Shown piece by piece: positions 35,271 through 43,677 of a stretch of 64,000 bases of DNA (positions within the stretch are counted from its first letter, which is position 1; each line of letters opens with the position of its first letter). A program made the position numbers and the translations under genes. Origin of the DNA: Janibacter alkaliphilus (GTDB taxonomy: Bacteria > Actinomycetota > Actinomycetes > Actinomycetales > Dermatophilaceae); the NCBI RefSeq assembly GCF_013408565.1, contig NZ_JACBZX010000001.1:930001-994000 (forward strand), in the 5' to 3' direction. A model generated the notes under the pieces. The model worked only from the letters and a program-made list of their open reading frames with translations. It was not told the origin of the DNA and did not search any database.

Positions 35271-35849
35271 TCACTGCCCGGAGAGGGCCATCCACCGGAG
35301 GTGCCCCTGCACCCGCTCGGCGAAGCCGGGCCATCCCGCGTCGACCAGGGACTCCGCAAGATCGGCGGTGCCCCGCCGACCCCAGTAGTCAGCCTGCTCT
35401 GCCGCCGCCGCCGCCGCGACCGCGTCCGGGGCCGAGTCGTCGACCAGGACGAACAGCTCGTCCGGGGTCAGGACGTCGTAGTCCTCGACACCGACGAAGT
35501 CGCGAACGTTGTTGGTGAGCACGATGTCGGCGGAGCAGCTCACCGCGGCCGCGTGCACATGCAGGTCGTGCTCGTCGGTCACGCCGTCGACGGCGACAAC
35601 CTCGAAATCGGTCACCCGGCCGACCTCGAAGGTGCCGGCGATGCGATCACGGAGCGTCGCGATCTTCCTGCCGGACCAGAGCGGGTGCCGACGCCGCAGG
35701 TGGTAGGCCACCTCGGCCAGCACATCCTCGGACCAGTAGACCTCGTAGGGCGACTGCTCACCCTGCAGGTAGATCAGGGCCAGCCAGTCCCGCTGGGTGC
35801 GGGAGTACAGGACGTTGGCATCGACGAAGACCCGAAGCACCCCCCGCAT
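35271..35849 (-). CDS. PIN-domain toxin of an HTH/PIN toxin-antitoxin pair
   Basis: The 192-residue protein has the PIN motifs: FVDANVLYSRT at the N-terminus, EDVLAEVAYHL, DEHDLHVHAAAVSCSADIVLTNN with acidic residues, then NVRDF. PIN proteins are Mg-dependent RNases. It lies 45 bp after an excisionase-type HTH protein gene, forming a type II toxin-antitoxin unit of the longer-PIN type. The promoter-side dyad is at 36414. Confidence 0.83.
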   Translation of the reverse strand: MRGVLRVFVDANVLYSRTQRDWLALIYLQGEQSPYEVYWSEDVLAEVAYHLRRRHPLWSGRKIATLRDRIAGTFEVGRVTDFEVVAVDGVTDEHDLHVHAAAVSCSADIVLTNNVRDFVGVEDYDVLTPDELFVLVDDSAPDAVAAAAAAEQADYWGRRGTADLAESLVDAGWPGFAERVQGHLRWMALSGQ

Positions 35850-35894
35850 GACGGCAGCCTAGGGCGCCACCGCCGCCTGCAGGGTTGGCGCAGG

Positions 35895-36326
35895 TCAGTC
35901 TTCGTCCTCCAGGGAGCGCAGCTCGGCGAAGGCTGCACGCTCGCGCTCACGGCGGGCACGCCGCTCGGCGTGGACGTCCTCGGCCCGGAAGCGGGTGTGC
36001 GTCCCCACCTGGTGCGACGGGATCTCGTCGGCACGCGCCATCTTCAGCAGCGTAGGACGCGAGATTCCGAGGATCGCCGCAGCCGACGAGGTGGTGAGCT
36101 CGGCCGGGGTCGAGGAGATCGTCACCGTCCCTCCGTGCGCCATGACGTCGAGCACCTGCTGGAGCACGCGGCCGACCTCGGGGGGGATCGGCTCGGCGAC
36201 CCGGCCGGCGTGCTCGACCCGCAGCACCCCGTCCGGCCCTTGCAGCTCGTCGAGCACCTCGCGAGCGACGTGAGCATCGCTCTCGCTGGTGATGACGCGA
36301 TTCGTCGAGTCGACGCGTGCGGCCAT
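35895..36326 (-). CDS. excisionase-type HTH antitoxin
   Basis: The 143-residue protein has an HTH_17 domain (ELTTSSAAAILGISRPTLLK, then SHQVGTHTRFRAEDV) and a charged C-terminal helix (RRARRERERAAFAELR) likely to bind the toxin. It is upstream of the PIN gene. ATG 36326 begins MAARVDS; an open frame reaches 36422, but the upstream part overlaps the likely operator. Confidence 0.8.
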   Translation of the reverse strand: MAARVDSTNRVITSESDAHVAREVLDELQGPDGVLRVEHAGRVAEPIPPEVGRVLQQVLDVMAHGGTVTISSTPAELTTSSAAAILGISRPTLLKMARADEIPSHQVGTHTRFRAEDVHAERRARRERERAAFAELRSLEDED

Positions 36327-36413
36327 GGTCACCACTCTCTGGTCGGCTGAAGTCCTTGGGTCGCCGGGCTCGATGTGCGTGAGCTCCGCCCGACAGACCG
36401 CCACCATAGGGCA

Positions 36414-36433
36414 GTTGCACATATATCTGCAAC
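36414..36433. promoter_or_regulatory. dyad GTTGCA-N8-TGCAAC
   Basis: The arms are perfect, with a central ATATAT. It lies between the HTH/PIN operon (start 36326) and the divergent hydrolase (start 36457) and is a candidate autoregulatory site for the antitoxin. It resembles neither G/C-rich repeat family in the window. Confidence 0.5.
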
Positions 36434-36456
36434 ATGGATCGCGTAGCGTGATCGAG

Positions 36457-36951
36457 ATGACGACCCTCTTCGTCCATGGTGCCGACGGCTACGAGGACGA
36501 CCAGTCGATGGTCGCGGTGCTCCGCGGCCGTGACCGGGTGCGGATGCCGGCGATGCCCACCGACATGCGCCATGCCGCCTGGGCGATGGTGGTCGCCGAC
36601 CATCTCGTCGACGACGTGACCGCGGTGGTGGGGCACTCCTTCGGCGGCTCGACGCTGCTGCGGATGGCCGCCGAGGGGATGCTCGGCGGACGCCGGGTGA
36701 TCGCGCTGGCGGCACCGGACTGGGGACCGGACGGCTGGGACGTCGCCGACTACGCGCTGCCCGAGCGTGTCCCGGACGACGTCGGTGCCCGGGTGGCGCT
36801 GCACCACTGCCTCGACGACACCGAGGTGCCGCCGGAGCACCTGGACCTGCTGGCCTCCCGCCTGCCCGGTGCGGCGGTGACCCGGCATCCCAGCGGCGGG
36901 CACCAGCTCGAGGGTCCCGCGATCGAGGCGGTCGCCGACACCCTTCGCTGA
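36457..36951 (+). CDS. RBBP9/YdeN-type alpha/beta hydrolase
   Basis: The 164-residue protein is a short serine hydrolase: LFVHGADGYEDD, the nucleophile elbow GHSFGG and a C-terminal PSGGHQLEGP carrying the likely catalytic His. It resembles RBBP9/YdeN. The ATG at 36457 follows ATCGAG; longer in-frame extensions overlap the divergent promoter. A palindromic repeat array follows. Confidence 0.8.
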   Translation: MTTLFVHGADGYEDDQSMVAVLRGRDRVRMPAMPTDMRHAAWAMVVADHLVDDVTAVVGHSFGGSTLLRMAAEGMLGGRRVIALAAPDWGPDGWDVADYALPERVPDDVGARVALHHCLDDTEVPPEHLDLLASRLPGAAVTRHPSGGHQLEGPAIEAVADTLR

Positions 36952-36987
36952 GCTGCGGCGACCCCACGCCCATGTGACGCCCCGGCC

Positions 36988-37128
36988 GCAACTGCCCGGG
37001 CAGTTGCGGAGGGAGGCGTGAATTGCCCGGGCAGTTGCGGAGGGAGGCGTGATTTGCCCGGGCAGTTGCGGAGGGAGGCGTGAATTGCCCGGGCAGTTGC
37101 GGAAGGGGGCGAGAGCGTGCCCGGGCAG
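36988..37128. repeat. palindromic intergenic repeat, locus 2 (4-5 units)
   Basis: Units at 36988, 37021, 37052 and 37083 with period 31 share TGCCCGGGCAGTTGC followed by ggagggaggcgtg; a fifth, partial unit is at 37117. The first is the perfect 20-bp palindrome GCAACTGCCCGGGCAGTTGC. Relative to 17243-17326 the flanking pattern is inverted. The array fills the gap between a convergent hydrolase and reductase. Confidence 0.82.
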
Positions 37129-37135
37129 ACGCGCG

Positions 37136-38341
37136 TCAGCCGATGGGGATGCGGCCGCGCAGGGAGGCCGGGTCGGTGACCGGCTGCTCGGCGGTCTCGG
37201 CGATGAGGTCACGCGCGGCGGGGGTGCTGTCCCAGACGTTCCACAGCAGCACGCCGCGCACGCGACCACCGTCGAGGTAGTAGACGACCGCCGCGGACAG
37301 GTCGTCGGCGGCGGCGTCGACGACGGTCTCCAGGCCGGCGCTGACCTCGCCGATCGCCTCGTAGCCGTCGTCGAAGAGGTCGGACCAGAAGATCGGCGTG
37401 GTCTCGTAGGCGCTGTCTTCACCGGCCATGGCACGGCCGGCGGCCTCGCCGGACTTCTCCGCATGGTCGACGTGCTCGACCCGCCGCCGGCCCAGCAGCG
37501 GATCCGGGTAGCGGGCCACGTCACCGGCGGCGAAGACGTCCGCGGCGCTGGTGCGCAGGTGGTCGTCGACCACGATCCCGTCGTCCACCTCCAGCCCGGC
37601 GGCCTCGCCCAACCCGGTCCGAGGCGTGACGCCGATGCCGACGACCATCGCGTCCGCGCTGTGCTCGCTGCCGTCCTCCAGGCGCACCGTGATGCCGGAC
37701 CCGCTCACCTGTCCGTCGGCGACCGTCCCGTGCACGACCTGCACCCCGCGCTCGGTGAAGGTCTCGGTGACCCGGCGGGCCAGCTGCTCAGGGAAGGTCG
37801 CCGCCATCACGAGCTGCTCGTCGAGGACCATCGTCAACCGGACGTCCTGCTGGGCCAGGGCCGAGGCCATCTCGGAGCCGATGTAGCCGCCGCCGACGAC
37901 GATGACGTGGCTGCCGGCGGTGGCGACCTCGGCCAGCGCCCGGTAGTCGGCGGCGGTGCGGTAGTAGACGACCCGCGGCCCGGGCGCGAGCCCCAGGGTG
38001 CGGGGCTCGGCGCCGGTGGCGAGCAGCAGCCGGCGGTAGCCGACCCGGGAGCCGTCGGCGAGGGTGACCTCGTGGGCGCCGGCGTCGATCGCGGTCACCT
38101 CGGTGCCGGTGCGCACCTCGAGCGCCGGGTCCGCCTCGAGCAGGGTCGAGCCGTCGAGCGCGGCGTCGTCCTCGAGCCACAGCTTCTTGGAGAGGTCCGG
38201 GCGGTAGACCGGCTCGTCCGGCTCGGCCCCGAGCACAGCGATGGTCGCGTCCGTGGAGACGGCCCGGATGCCCTGCACGGCACCCGCCGCGGCGACACCT
38301 CCACCGACGATGACGTGGTCGTAGCGGGCCGGGTCGCTCAT
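37136..38341 (-). CDS. FAD-dependent ferredoxin/rubredoxin reductase-like oxidoreductase
   Basis: The 401-residue protein has two dinucleotide-binding folds: [18 protein letters not shown] for FAD and [19 protein letters not shown] for NAD(P), plus [12 protein letters not shown] for the FAD ribityl site. A C-terminal reductase_C domain follows. It fits the ferredoxin-NAD(P) reductase class of AIF-type proteins. No ferredoxin gene is next to it. ATG 38341 is divergent from the SolA-like gene. Confidence 0.87.
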   Translation of the reverse strand: MSDPARYDHVIVGGGVAAAGAVQGIRAVSTDATIAVLGAEPDEPVYRPDLSKKLWLEDDAALDGSTLLEADPALEVRTGTEVTAIDAGAHEVTLADGSRVGYRRLLLATGAEPRTLGLAPGPRVVYYRTAADYRALAEVATAGSHVIVVGGGYIGSEMASALAQQDVRLTMVLDEQLVMAATFPEQLARRVTETFTERGVQVVHGTVADGQVSGSGITVRLEDGSEHSADAMVVGIGVTPRTGLGEAAGLEVDDGIVVDDHLRTSAADVFAAGDVARYPDPLLGRRRVEHVDHAEKSGEAAGRAMAGEDSAYETTPIFWSDLFDDGYEAIGEVSAGLETVVDAAADDLSAAVVYYLDGGRVRGVLLWNVWDSTPAARDLIAETAEQPVTDPASLRGRIPIG

Positions 38342-38502
38342 GGGTGCTCTCCTCGGTCGGGTACGTCCCAGCCTCGCACGGGCAGGCCCTCCGGTGGGCG
38401 GTACCGGCCGCGGCGCAGCTGCTCTTGACAGCGCGAGGGCGGCGTCCCAGGCTGGCCGCCACCCGGCGCGGACCACGGCGCCGACGGCGGAAGGAAGTCG
38501 CC

Positions 38503-39642
38503 ATGGGTCAGCTCGGCCACGACGTCATCGTCATCGGTCTCGGCGGGATGGGGTCGGCCGCGGCCGCCCACCTCGCGGCGCGGGGCCAGCGGGTGCTCGG
38601 CCTCGAACGCTTCACCCCGGCGCACGACCAGGGCTCGAGCCACGGCGGCAGCCGGGTGATCCGGCAGTCCTACTTCGAGGATCCCGCCTACGTGCCGCTG
38701 CTGCTGCGGGCCTACGAGCTGTGGGAGCAGCTCGACGAGGACGGCGAGCCGGTGCACCGGCTCACCGGCGGGGTCTACGTCGGGCCGGAGACCAGCCAGA
38801 CCTTCGCCGGGTCGCTGCTCGCCTCCCGGCAGTGGGACCTGCCGCACGAGGTGCTCAGCGCCGCCGAGCTGACCCGGCGCTTCCCCGCCTTCGCCCCTCC
38901 GGCCGACCACCTCGCCCTGGTGGAGGAGAAGGGGGGCTACGCCCGGCCGGAGGCGACGGTGCGGGCGCACCTGGCCCGGGCCGCGGCGCACGGCGCTGAG
39001 CTGCGCTTCGGCGAGACGGTGCGCTCCTGGCGTGACGACGGCGACCACGTCACCGTGGTCACCGACGCGGGGACCTACGTCGCCGACCGGCTGGTGGTCG
39101 CCCCGGGCGCGTGGGCGCCGCGGCTGCTCGCCGACCTCGACGTGCCGGTGACGATCGAGCGTCAGGTCATGTACTGGATCGGGGCGAGCGCGGGGACCGG
39201 GCCGATGGTCGACGGGCCGGTGTACGTCAGCGAGACCGAGGTCGGCGAGCAGATCTACGGATTCCCGGCGATCGACGGCCCGGACGGCGGGGCGAAGGTG
39301 GCCTTCTTCCGGAAGGGGAGCACCTGCGACCCCGAGAGCATCGACCGGTCGGTCAGCGAGGCCGAGCGCGAGGCGATGCGCGAGCGGGTGCAGCGGCTGC
39401 TGCCGGGCCTGGACGGGCCGGTGCTGCGCGCGGCGACCTGCATGTACTCGACCACCCCGGACCAGCACTTCGTCATCGCCCCGCACCCGGAGCACCCGCG
39501 GGTGGTCGTCGCCTGCGGCTTCTCCGGGCACGGCTTCAAGTTCGTGCCGGTGGTCGGCGAGATCCTCGCCGACCTGGCGATCGACGGGGCCACCGCGCAC
39601 CCGATCGACCTCTTCGACCCTCGGCGGGCGGCGCTGGTCTGA
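38503..39642 (+). CDS. solA: N-methyl-L-tryptophan / sarcosine oxidase-like FAD enzyme
   Basis: The 379-residue flavoprotein has [20 protein letters not shown], then [21 protein letters not shown] (with the conserved RIIR-type motif and histidine) and [18 protein letters not shown] with the Cys that covalently holds FAD in monomeric sarcosine oxidases. It oxidises N-methyl amino acids, giving formaldehyde and H2O2. An AAGGAAG site precedes ATG 38503. Confidence 0.87.
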   Translation: MGQLGHDVIVIGLGGMGSAAAAHLAARGQRVLGLERFTPAHDQGSSHGGSRVIRQSYFEDPAYVPLLLRAYELWEQLDEDGEPVHRLTGGVYVGPETSQTFAGSLLASRQWDLPHEVLSAAELTRRFPAFAPPADHLALVEEKGGYARPEATVRAHLARAAAHGAELRFGETVRSWRDDGDHVTVVTDAGTYVADRLVVAPGAWAPRLLADLDVPVTIERQVMYWIGASAGTGPMVDGPVYVSETEVGEQIYGFPAIDGPDGGAKVAFFRKGSTCDPESIDRSVSEAEREAMRERVQRLLPGLDGPVLRAATCMYSTTPDQHFVIAPHPEHPRVVVACGFSGHGFKFVPVVGEILADLAIDGATAHPIDLFDPRRAALV

Positions 39643-39651
39643 GCAGACGGC

Positions 39652-40092
39652 TCACTCGTCGAGGCGCGCCACCGTCTCGCGCAGCCGCACCATGAAGGTG
39701 GCCGAGGGCACGACCTGACCAGAGCGGTACGTGGACAACCGCGAGCCCGACGTGCCGAGGCGTGCCGCCAGCGCGGCCAGGGACATCCCGGAGCGGCGCA
39801 CCAGGGCGGCCACCTCGCTCGCGACCACCTCCCCCTCGTGGCGTCGCGCCTCGTCGCGTGACCGCTCGATCGCCCGCTGCAGCAGCGGCCCCACCCCGTA
39901 GGGCCGGACGTCGGCGACGATCAGCTCGACCTGGCGCGCGACGTCCCCCCACGGCTCCTCGGCGATGGCCGTGGTCAGCCGCGCCCAGTCACGGACGCCG
40001 CCACGCTCGATGCAGGCGACGAGCGCCTCGTAGGGCCAGCTGCCGACCGGGGAAGCAGGGTCGACGTCGACGTGGCGGAACGCCGTGGTCAC
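39652..40092 (-). CDS. XRE-type HTH protein, probable antitoxin
   Basis: The 146-residue product has an N-terminal region rich in Trp and acidic residues, then a helix-turn-helix near the C-terminus (SGMSLAALAARLGTSGSRLS). The GTG start at 40092 overlaps the nucleotidyltransferase stop by four bases (GTGA). The order toxin-then-HTH is reversed from classical AbiE. It is probably the DNA-binding partner that controls the pair via the dyad at 40790. Confidence 0.7.
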   Translation of the reverse strand: MTTAFRHVDVDPASPVGSWPYEALVACIERGGVRDWARLTTAIAEEPWGDVARQVELIVADVRPYGVGPLLQRAIERSRDEARRHEGEVVASEVAALVRRSGMSLAALAARLGTSGSRLSTYRSGQVVPSATFMVRLRETVARLDE

Positions 40093-40781
40093 GGCTGGTC
40101 CTCGACGACGTGCAGCAGACCGTCGGCGATCCGGTGGCAGGCCGCCACGACGCTCGACCAGTCGTGCCACCTGGCGGCCAGCCCGCGGTAGCGGTCGAGC
40201 TGACGGGTGACGGTGGTGTCGCGCGGCTCGGGCTGGCTGAGGCGCTGCACGAGCGCGGTGAGGACCGAGCCGTCCTCCTCGGAACGGTCCGCGTAGTAGT
40301 CGTCGATCTCGACGAGCGTCGGCAGGGCGTCCAGGTGGCCGATCCGGTCCGCGAGGGCGACGGTGTCCAGGTAGTCACGCACGACGTTGCGCTGCACCAC
40401 CAGGTACGCCTTGACCCGGAGCATCTCCGGCAGGGTCGGCACGGCGACCTGACCGGCGTCGTCCGGCAGGACGACCCGGGTCACCTCCAGCGGACGGGTC
40501 CGACGCAGCTGACGCAGGCCGGCCTCGATGCCGTCCAACGACCCCAGGAGGGTGAGCGGTGGCGAGCTCGCCCGGACGCTGGTCACCCACCCTTCGCTGG
40601 CCTCGACCGCCTCGACCACCTGGGCGTACCGCTCGGCCAGATCGGTGAGCACGTGGTCGTGGTCGAAGGACTCGCGGTGCCCGGCGTAGAGCGCCGCCGC
40701 CGAGCCGCCGACGAGGACGGCATCGGGGACCAGGGTCTGCAGGCGGGCCGCCGAGGCCAGCACGTCGTCGAGGGTGGTCAC
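40089..40781 (-). CDS. nucleotidyltransferase-like protein, probable toxin
   Basis: The 230-residue protein has VLVGGSAAALYAGHRESFDH (GGSxA plus an acidic residue pair at DHDHV), similar to minimal nucleotidyltransferases and AbiEii-like proteins, though the acidic pair is DxD-like rather than canonical. A long helical C-terminus follows. The GTG start is at 40781, close to a perfect dyad. It forms a tight two-gene unit with the downstream HTH protein. The role as toxin is inferred. Confidence 0.66.
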   Translation of the reverse strand: MTTLDDVLASAARLQTLVPDAVLVGGSAAALYAGHRESFDHDHVLTDLAERYAQVVEAVEASEGWVTSVRASSPPLTLLGSLDGIEAGLRQLRRTRPLEVTRVVLPDDAGQVAVPTLPEMLRVKAYLVVQRNVVRDYLDTVALADRIGHLDALPTLVEIDDYYADRSEEDGSVLTALVQRLSQPEPRDTTVTRQLDRYRGLAARWHDWSSVVAACHRIADGLLHVVEDQP

Positions 40782-40789
40782 CTGCCGAT

Positions 40790-40807
40790 CATATCGCTTC
40801 TGATATG
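40790..40807. promoter_or_regulatory. dyad CATATC-N6-GATATG upstream of the nucleotidyltransferase
   Basis: The arms are perfect and AT-rich in very GC-rich DNA, nine bases from the GTG start. This is the expected position for a self-regulating antitoxin operator. Confidence 0.55.
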
Positions 40808-40849
40808 CCCATGGAGGAAGAGAGGCCTCGCCTGCGGCGCTCGCCGGGC

Positions 40850-41746
40850 TCAGTCGCCCGGCAGCCCCATGAGCCGGGCACCGTTGTGCCACAGCACCCG
40901 CCGCAGCCAGTCCTCGCCGAGGTCGAGCCGGTGCAGCGCCTCGAGCTGGTGGGCGTAGGGGTAGGGGATGTTCGGGAAATCCGAGCCGAGCACGATCCGG
41001 TCGGCGAGCTCGCCCATCCGTCGGACGGCGTCCTCGGGCAGCGGGTCGAGCTGGGCGATGAAGTCGGTGCCGACCATCGTCGTGTCCAGGTGCACCCGCT
41101 CGTGGCGCTCGGCGAGATCGAGGAAGGCGGCGTACTCGGGCATCCCGAGGTGGGCGATGACCAGCGGCAGGCGGGGGTGGCGCCGCAGCAGCCGGGAGAC
41201 CGCCTCGGGACCGCTGTGGGTGCCCGGGACCGGACCCGACCCGGCGTGCAGCACGACCGGGGTGCCGGCCTCGTCGATGAGCCGCCAGGCGTCGTCGAGC
41301 CGCGGGTCGTCGGGGGCGAAGTCGCCGACGGTGACGTGCACCTTCCACAGCCGGGCGCCGGCGGCCAGCGCGTCGGCGACGTAGCCGGTGACCCCGTCCT
41401 CGGGGTAGAGGGTGGCGCAGTGCAGCGCCTCGGGCACCCGGTCGGCGAAGTCGGCGCACCAGTCGTTGAGCCAGGCGGCCATGCCCGGCTTGTGCGCGTA
41501 GCTGAGCGCCGGGACCGCGCGGACACCGAGCTCGCGCAGGGTCGCCAGCCGCTGCTCCTCGCTGGTCCGGTAGGTGATCGGCCAGGCCAGCCCGTAGTGC
41601 GTCTCGGCGGCGTCGAAGTAGTCCCACACCTTCGCCAGGACCGGCTGCGGCATGAAGTGGATGTGGATGTCCGCCAGCCCGGGCAGCCCCAGGGCACGCA
41701 GGTAGGCGGGGACCTCGGCGTCGGTGGTGGGGGCGGCCGTGCTCAC
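40850..41746 (-). CDS. amidohydrolase_2-family metal-dependent hydrolase
   Basis: The 298-residue TIM-barrel enzyme has the metal motifs GLADIHIHFMP, a His in VVLHAGSGP, VIAHLGMPEY and the catalytic Asp in VLGSDFPNIPYPY. The family hydrolyses or decarboxylates cyclic substrates. The SnoaL-like gene upstream ends 72 bp away. The substrate is unknown. Confidence 0.86.
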   Translation of the reverse strand: MSTAAPTTDAEVPAYLRALGLPGLADIHIHFMPQPVLAKVWDYFDAAETHYGLAWPITYRTSEEQRLATLRELGVRAVPALSYAHKPGMAAWLNDWCADFADRVPEALHCATLYPEDGVTGYVADALAAGARLWKVHVTVGDFAPDDPRLDDAWRLIDEAGTPVVLHAGSGPVPGTHSGPEAVSRLLRRHPRLPLVIAHLGMPEYAAFLDLAERHERVHLDTTMVGTDFIAQLDPLPEDAVRRMGELADRIVLGSDFPNIPYPYAHQLEALHRLDLGEDWLRRVLWHNGARLMGLPGD

Positions 41747-41818
41747 CGGCTCGAGTCTGGCAGAGCGGCGCGGCCGGGCCGCTGACGGACCCGGCCGCGA
41801 TCCCCCCTTCGACGTCGG

Positions 41819-42172
41819 TCAGGCGGGCACCTGGTCGAGGAAGCCGCGCACCTCGCGGATGGTCTCGTCGCCGTCGGTGACGAGCACGTCGAAGCCGATG
41901 ACGACCGGCTCCTCGCCGGCCGGACCGAGACCCCAGCGGAAGCGGGTCTGCTCGGCGTGGGTGTCGGCCTCGCCGACCTGGCTGAGGACGAAGCCGGGGA
42001 ACTGCTGGTGCACGGCGCCGACGGTGGCGCCGACCTGCTCGCGACCGGTGGCCCGGGCCATCGGGTCGACGTAGAGGCAGTCCGGCGACCAGTGCCGCTG
42101 CAGCAGATCGGCGCGGGTCGCCTCGTCGGTGGCGTTCCAGGTGGCGAGGTAGGTGGTGACGATGTCGCTCAT
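41819..42172 (-). CDS. SnoaL-like / NTF2-fold protein
   Basis: The 117-residue protein fits the SnoaL fold: YLATWNATDEATRADLLQRH, YVDPMARATGREQVG and HTRFRWGLG-like strand motifs (here AEQTRFRWGLGPAG). Such proteins are small isomerases or hydrolases of unknown substrate. ATG 42172 follows AAGGAGG. It is divergent from an MmyB-type regulator gene. Confidence 0.84.
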   Translation of the reverse strand: MSDIVTTYLATWNATDEATRADLLQRHWSPDCLYVDPMARATGREQVGATVGAVHQQFPGFVLSQVGEADTHAEQTRFRWGLGPAGEEPVVIGFDVLVTDGDETIREVRGFLDQVPA

Positions 42173-42287
42173 GGTGAGCCTCCTTCTCGTGGTGTCGGAC
42201 GCCGACGAGACTGGCGGCGGACGGGGGCGGGCGTCGATGACCTCCGAGGTCATGGCGGCCGGCACGCGACGGTCCTAGCCTCGGGGC

Positions 42288-43066
42288 ATGAGCACGACGA
42301 TCTCGCCCCCGCCGGTGGGGGCGGAGCTGCGCCGATGGCGGGAGCAGCGGGCGCTGAGCCAGCTCGCGCTGGCCGGGCGGGCCGAGGTGAGCACCCGCCA
42401 CCTCAGCTACGTCGAGACCGGGCGATCCCGACCGACGTCAGCGATGATCGTGCGGCTCGCCGAGTGCTCGAGGTGCCGATGGCCGAGCAGAACGCGCTGC
42501 TGCTCGGCGGCGGGTTCGTGCCGCGCTACCCGCAGCGGCCGGCCGACGGGCCGGAGCTCGCCTCGGTGATGGACGGGCTGCGCCGGCTGCTGGACGCGCA
42601 CGCCCCCTTCCCGGCGCTGCTGCTGGACGACCACTGGGACGTCGTCGACGCCAACGCCGCGGTCGACGGGCTGCTCGTCGGCTGCGCCCCGGAGCTGCTC
42701 GAGCCCCCGCTGAACGTCATCCGGCTCTGCCTGCACCCCGGCGGGCTCGCCCCGCGCATCCGCAACCTGCCGACGTGGCGGGCCCACCTGCGGGGACAGC
42801 TGGACGAGCGGATCGTGCGCAGCGGCGGGGACCCGGGGCTGCTGGCGCTGCGGGAGGAGGCCGAGGCGCTCTCCCCCGGCGCGGGGCAGGGCCCGCCGCC
42901 GCGGCCCGACCCGGTGGTGCTGCTGGAGCTGGAGGCCGGCGGGCTGCTGCGCCTCTTCAGCGTGGCGACCCGGATCGAGAACCCGCAGGACGTCACCCTC
43001 GACGGGCTGCACCTGGAGACCTTCGTCCCCGCCGACGAAGCGACCCGCGCGGCGCTCTCGGGCTGA
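42288..43066 (+). pseudogene. MmyB-type XRE regulator with one-base deletion
   Basis: The start is normal (VGAELRRWREQRALSQLALA, HLSYVETGRSRPTSAMIVRL). At about 42463 the expected GCCGAGGTGCTC reads GCCGAGTGCTC; this one-base loss shifts the frame. The following sequence (VLEVPMAEQNALLLGGGFVP, then an MmyB domain with DDHWDVVDANAAVDGLL) continues in another frame to a stop at 43066. The gene is either broken or mis-sequenced. It is divergent from the SnoaL-like gene it may control. Confidence 0.85.
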
Positions 43067-43081
43067 GCAGACCCCGCGCCG

Positions 43082-43675
43082 TCAGACCGTCGGGTCGTCG
43101 GCGGTCTCGTGTCCCCAGTGCTGGTCCACGCTGCCCCGGGTGAGGACGAACCAGACACGCCGCTCGTCGCCGACGTCGTGCCCATCGAGGAGACGGCCGC
43201 CCTCACGAACCAGCTGCTGGCGGAGCGAGGTGAGACCCTGCGCCGCCAGGACGTCGTACTCGTCGGCGACCCGCAGCACCGGCCAGGGCGCCTCCCTGGT
43301 GCCGACGCCCGCGGCGAGGACGCTGGTCACCGCGAGCCGGGCCAGCCGAGCCTCACGCTGACTGATCCGCTCGTGACCGAGCCTCTCGTGCGCCGCCGCG
43401 AGCGCGGCGTGCGCCGACGGGCTGAGGAAGGCACCGGGCATCTGAGCCCGGACCTCCGCCACGACCGCTGCCGCCTCACCGGCGTCCAGCCGGTCCTGCA
43501 CGTCCAGGCGCAGCTCGAGCCCGGGGTCGAAGGTGGGCTGGGACGCCACCACCGCCCGGAGACTCGCGAGCTGCCCGGGCGTGGGGTCGGCGGTGTAGCG
43601 CTCGACGGCCTCGCGCAGGCTCGTCGGCATGCCGGCGCGGGGCCCTGTGGCGCTGGTCATCGCGTCCTCGTTCAT
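43082..43675 (-). CDS. uncharacterised Ala-rich helical protein
   Basis: The 197-residue product has no recognised domain. It is largely helical, with segments such as REAVERYTADPTPGQLASLR and AHAALAAAHERLGHERISQ resembling tetratricopeptide-like helices, and ends DQHWGHETADDPTV. Its start is two bases after the stop of the beta-propeller lipoprotein gene, so it is likely cotranscribed with it. Confidence 0.6.
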   Translation of the reverse strand: MNEDAMTSATGPRAGMPTSLREAVERYTADPTPGQLASLRAVVASQPTFDPGLELRLDVQDRLDAGEAAAVVAEVRAQMPGAFLSPSAHAALAAAHERLGHERISQREARLARLAVTSVLAAGVGTREAPWPVLRVADEYDVLAAQGLTSLRQQLVREGGRLLDGHDVGDERRVWFVLTRGSVDQHWGHETADDPTV

Positions 43676-43677
43676 GG

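Noticed and set aside
36988..37128. CRISPR-like regularly spaced repeat
   Set aside because: The spacers between cores are also conserved, the period is short (31 bp) and no cas genes are near; it is a palindromic tandem repeat.
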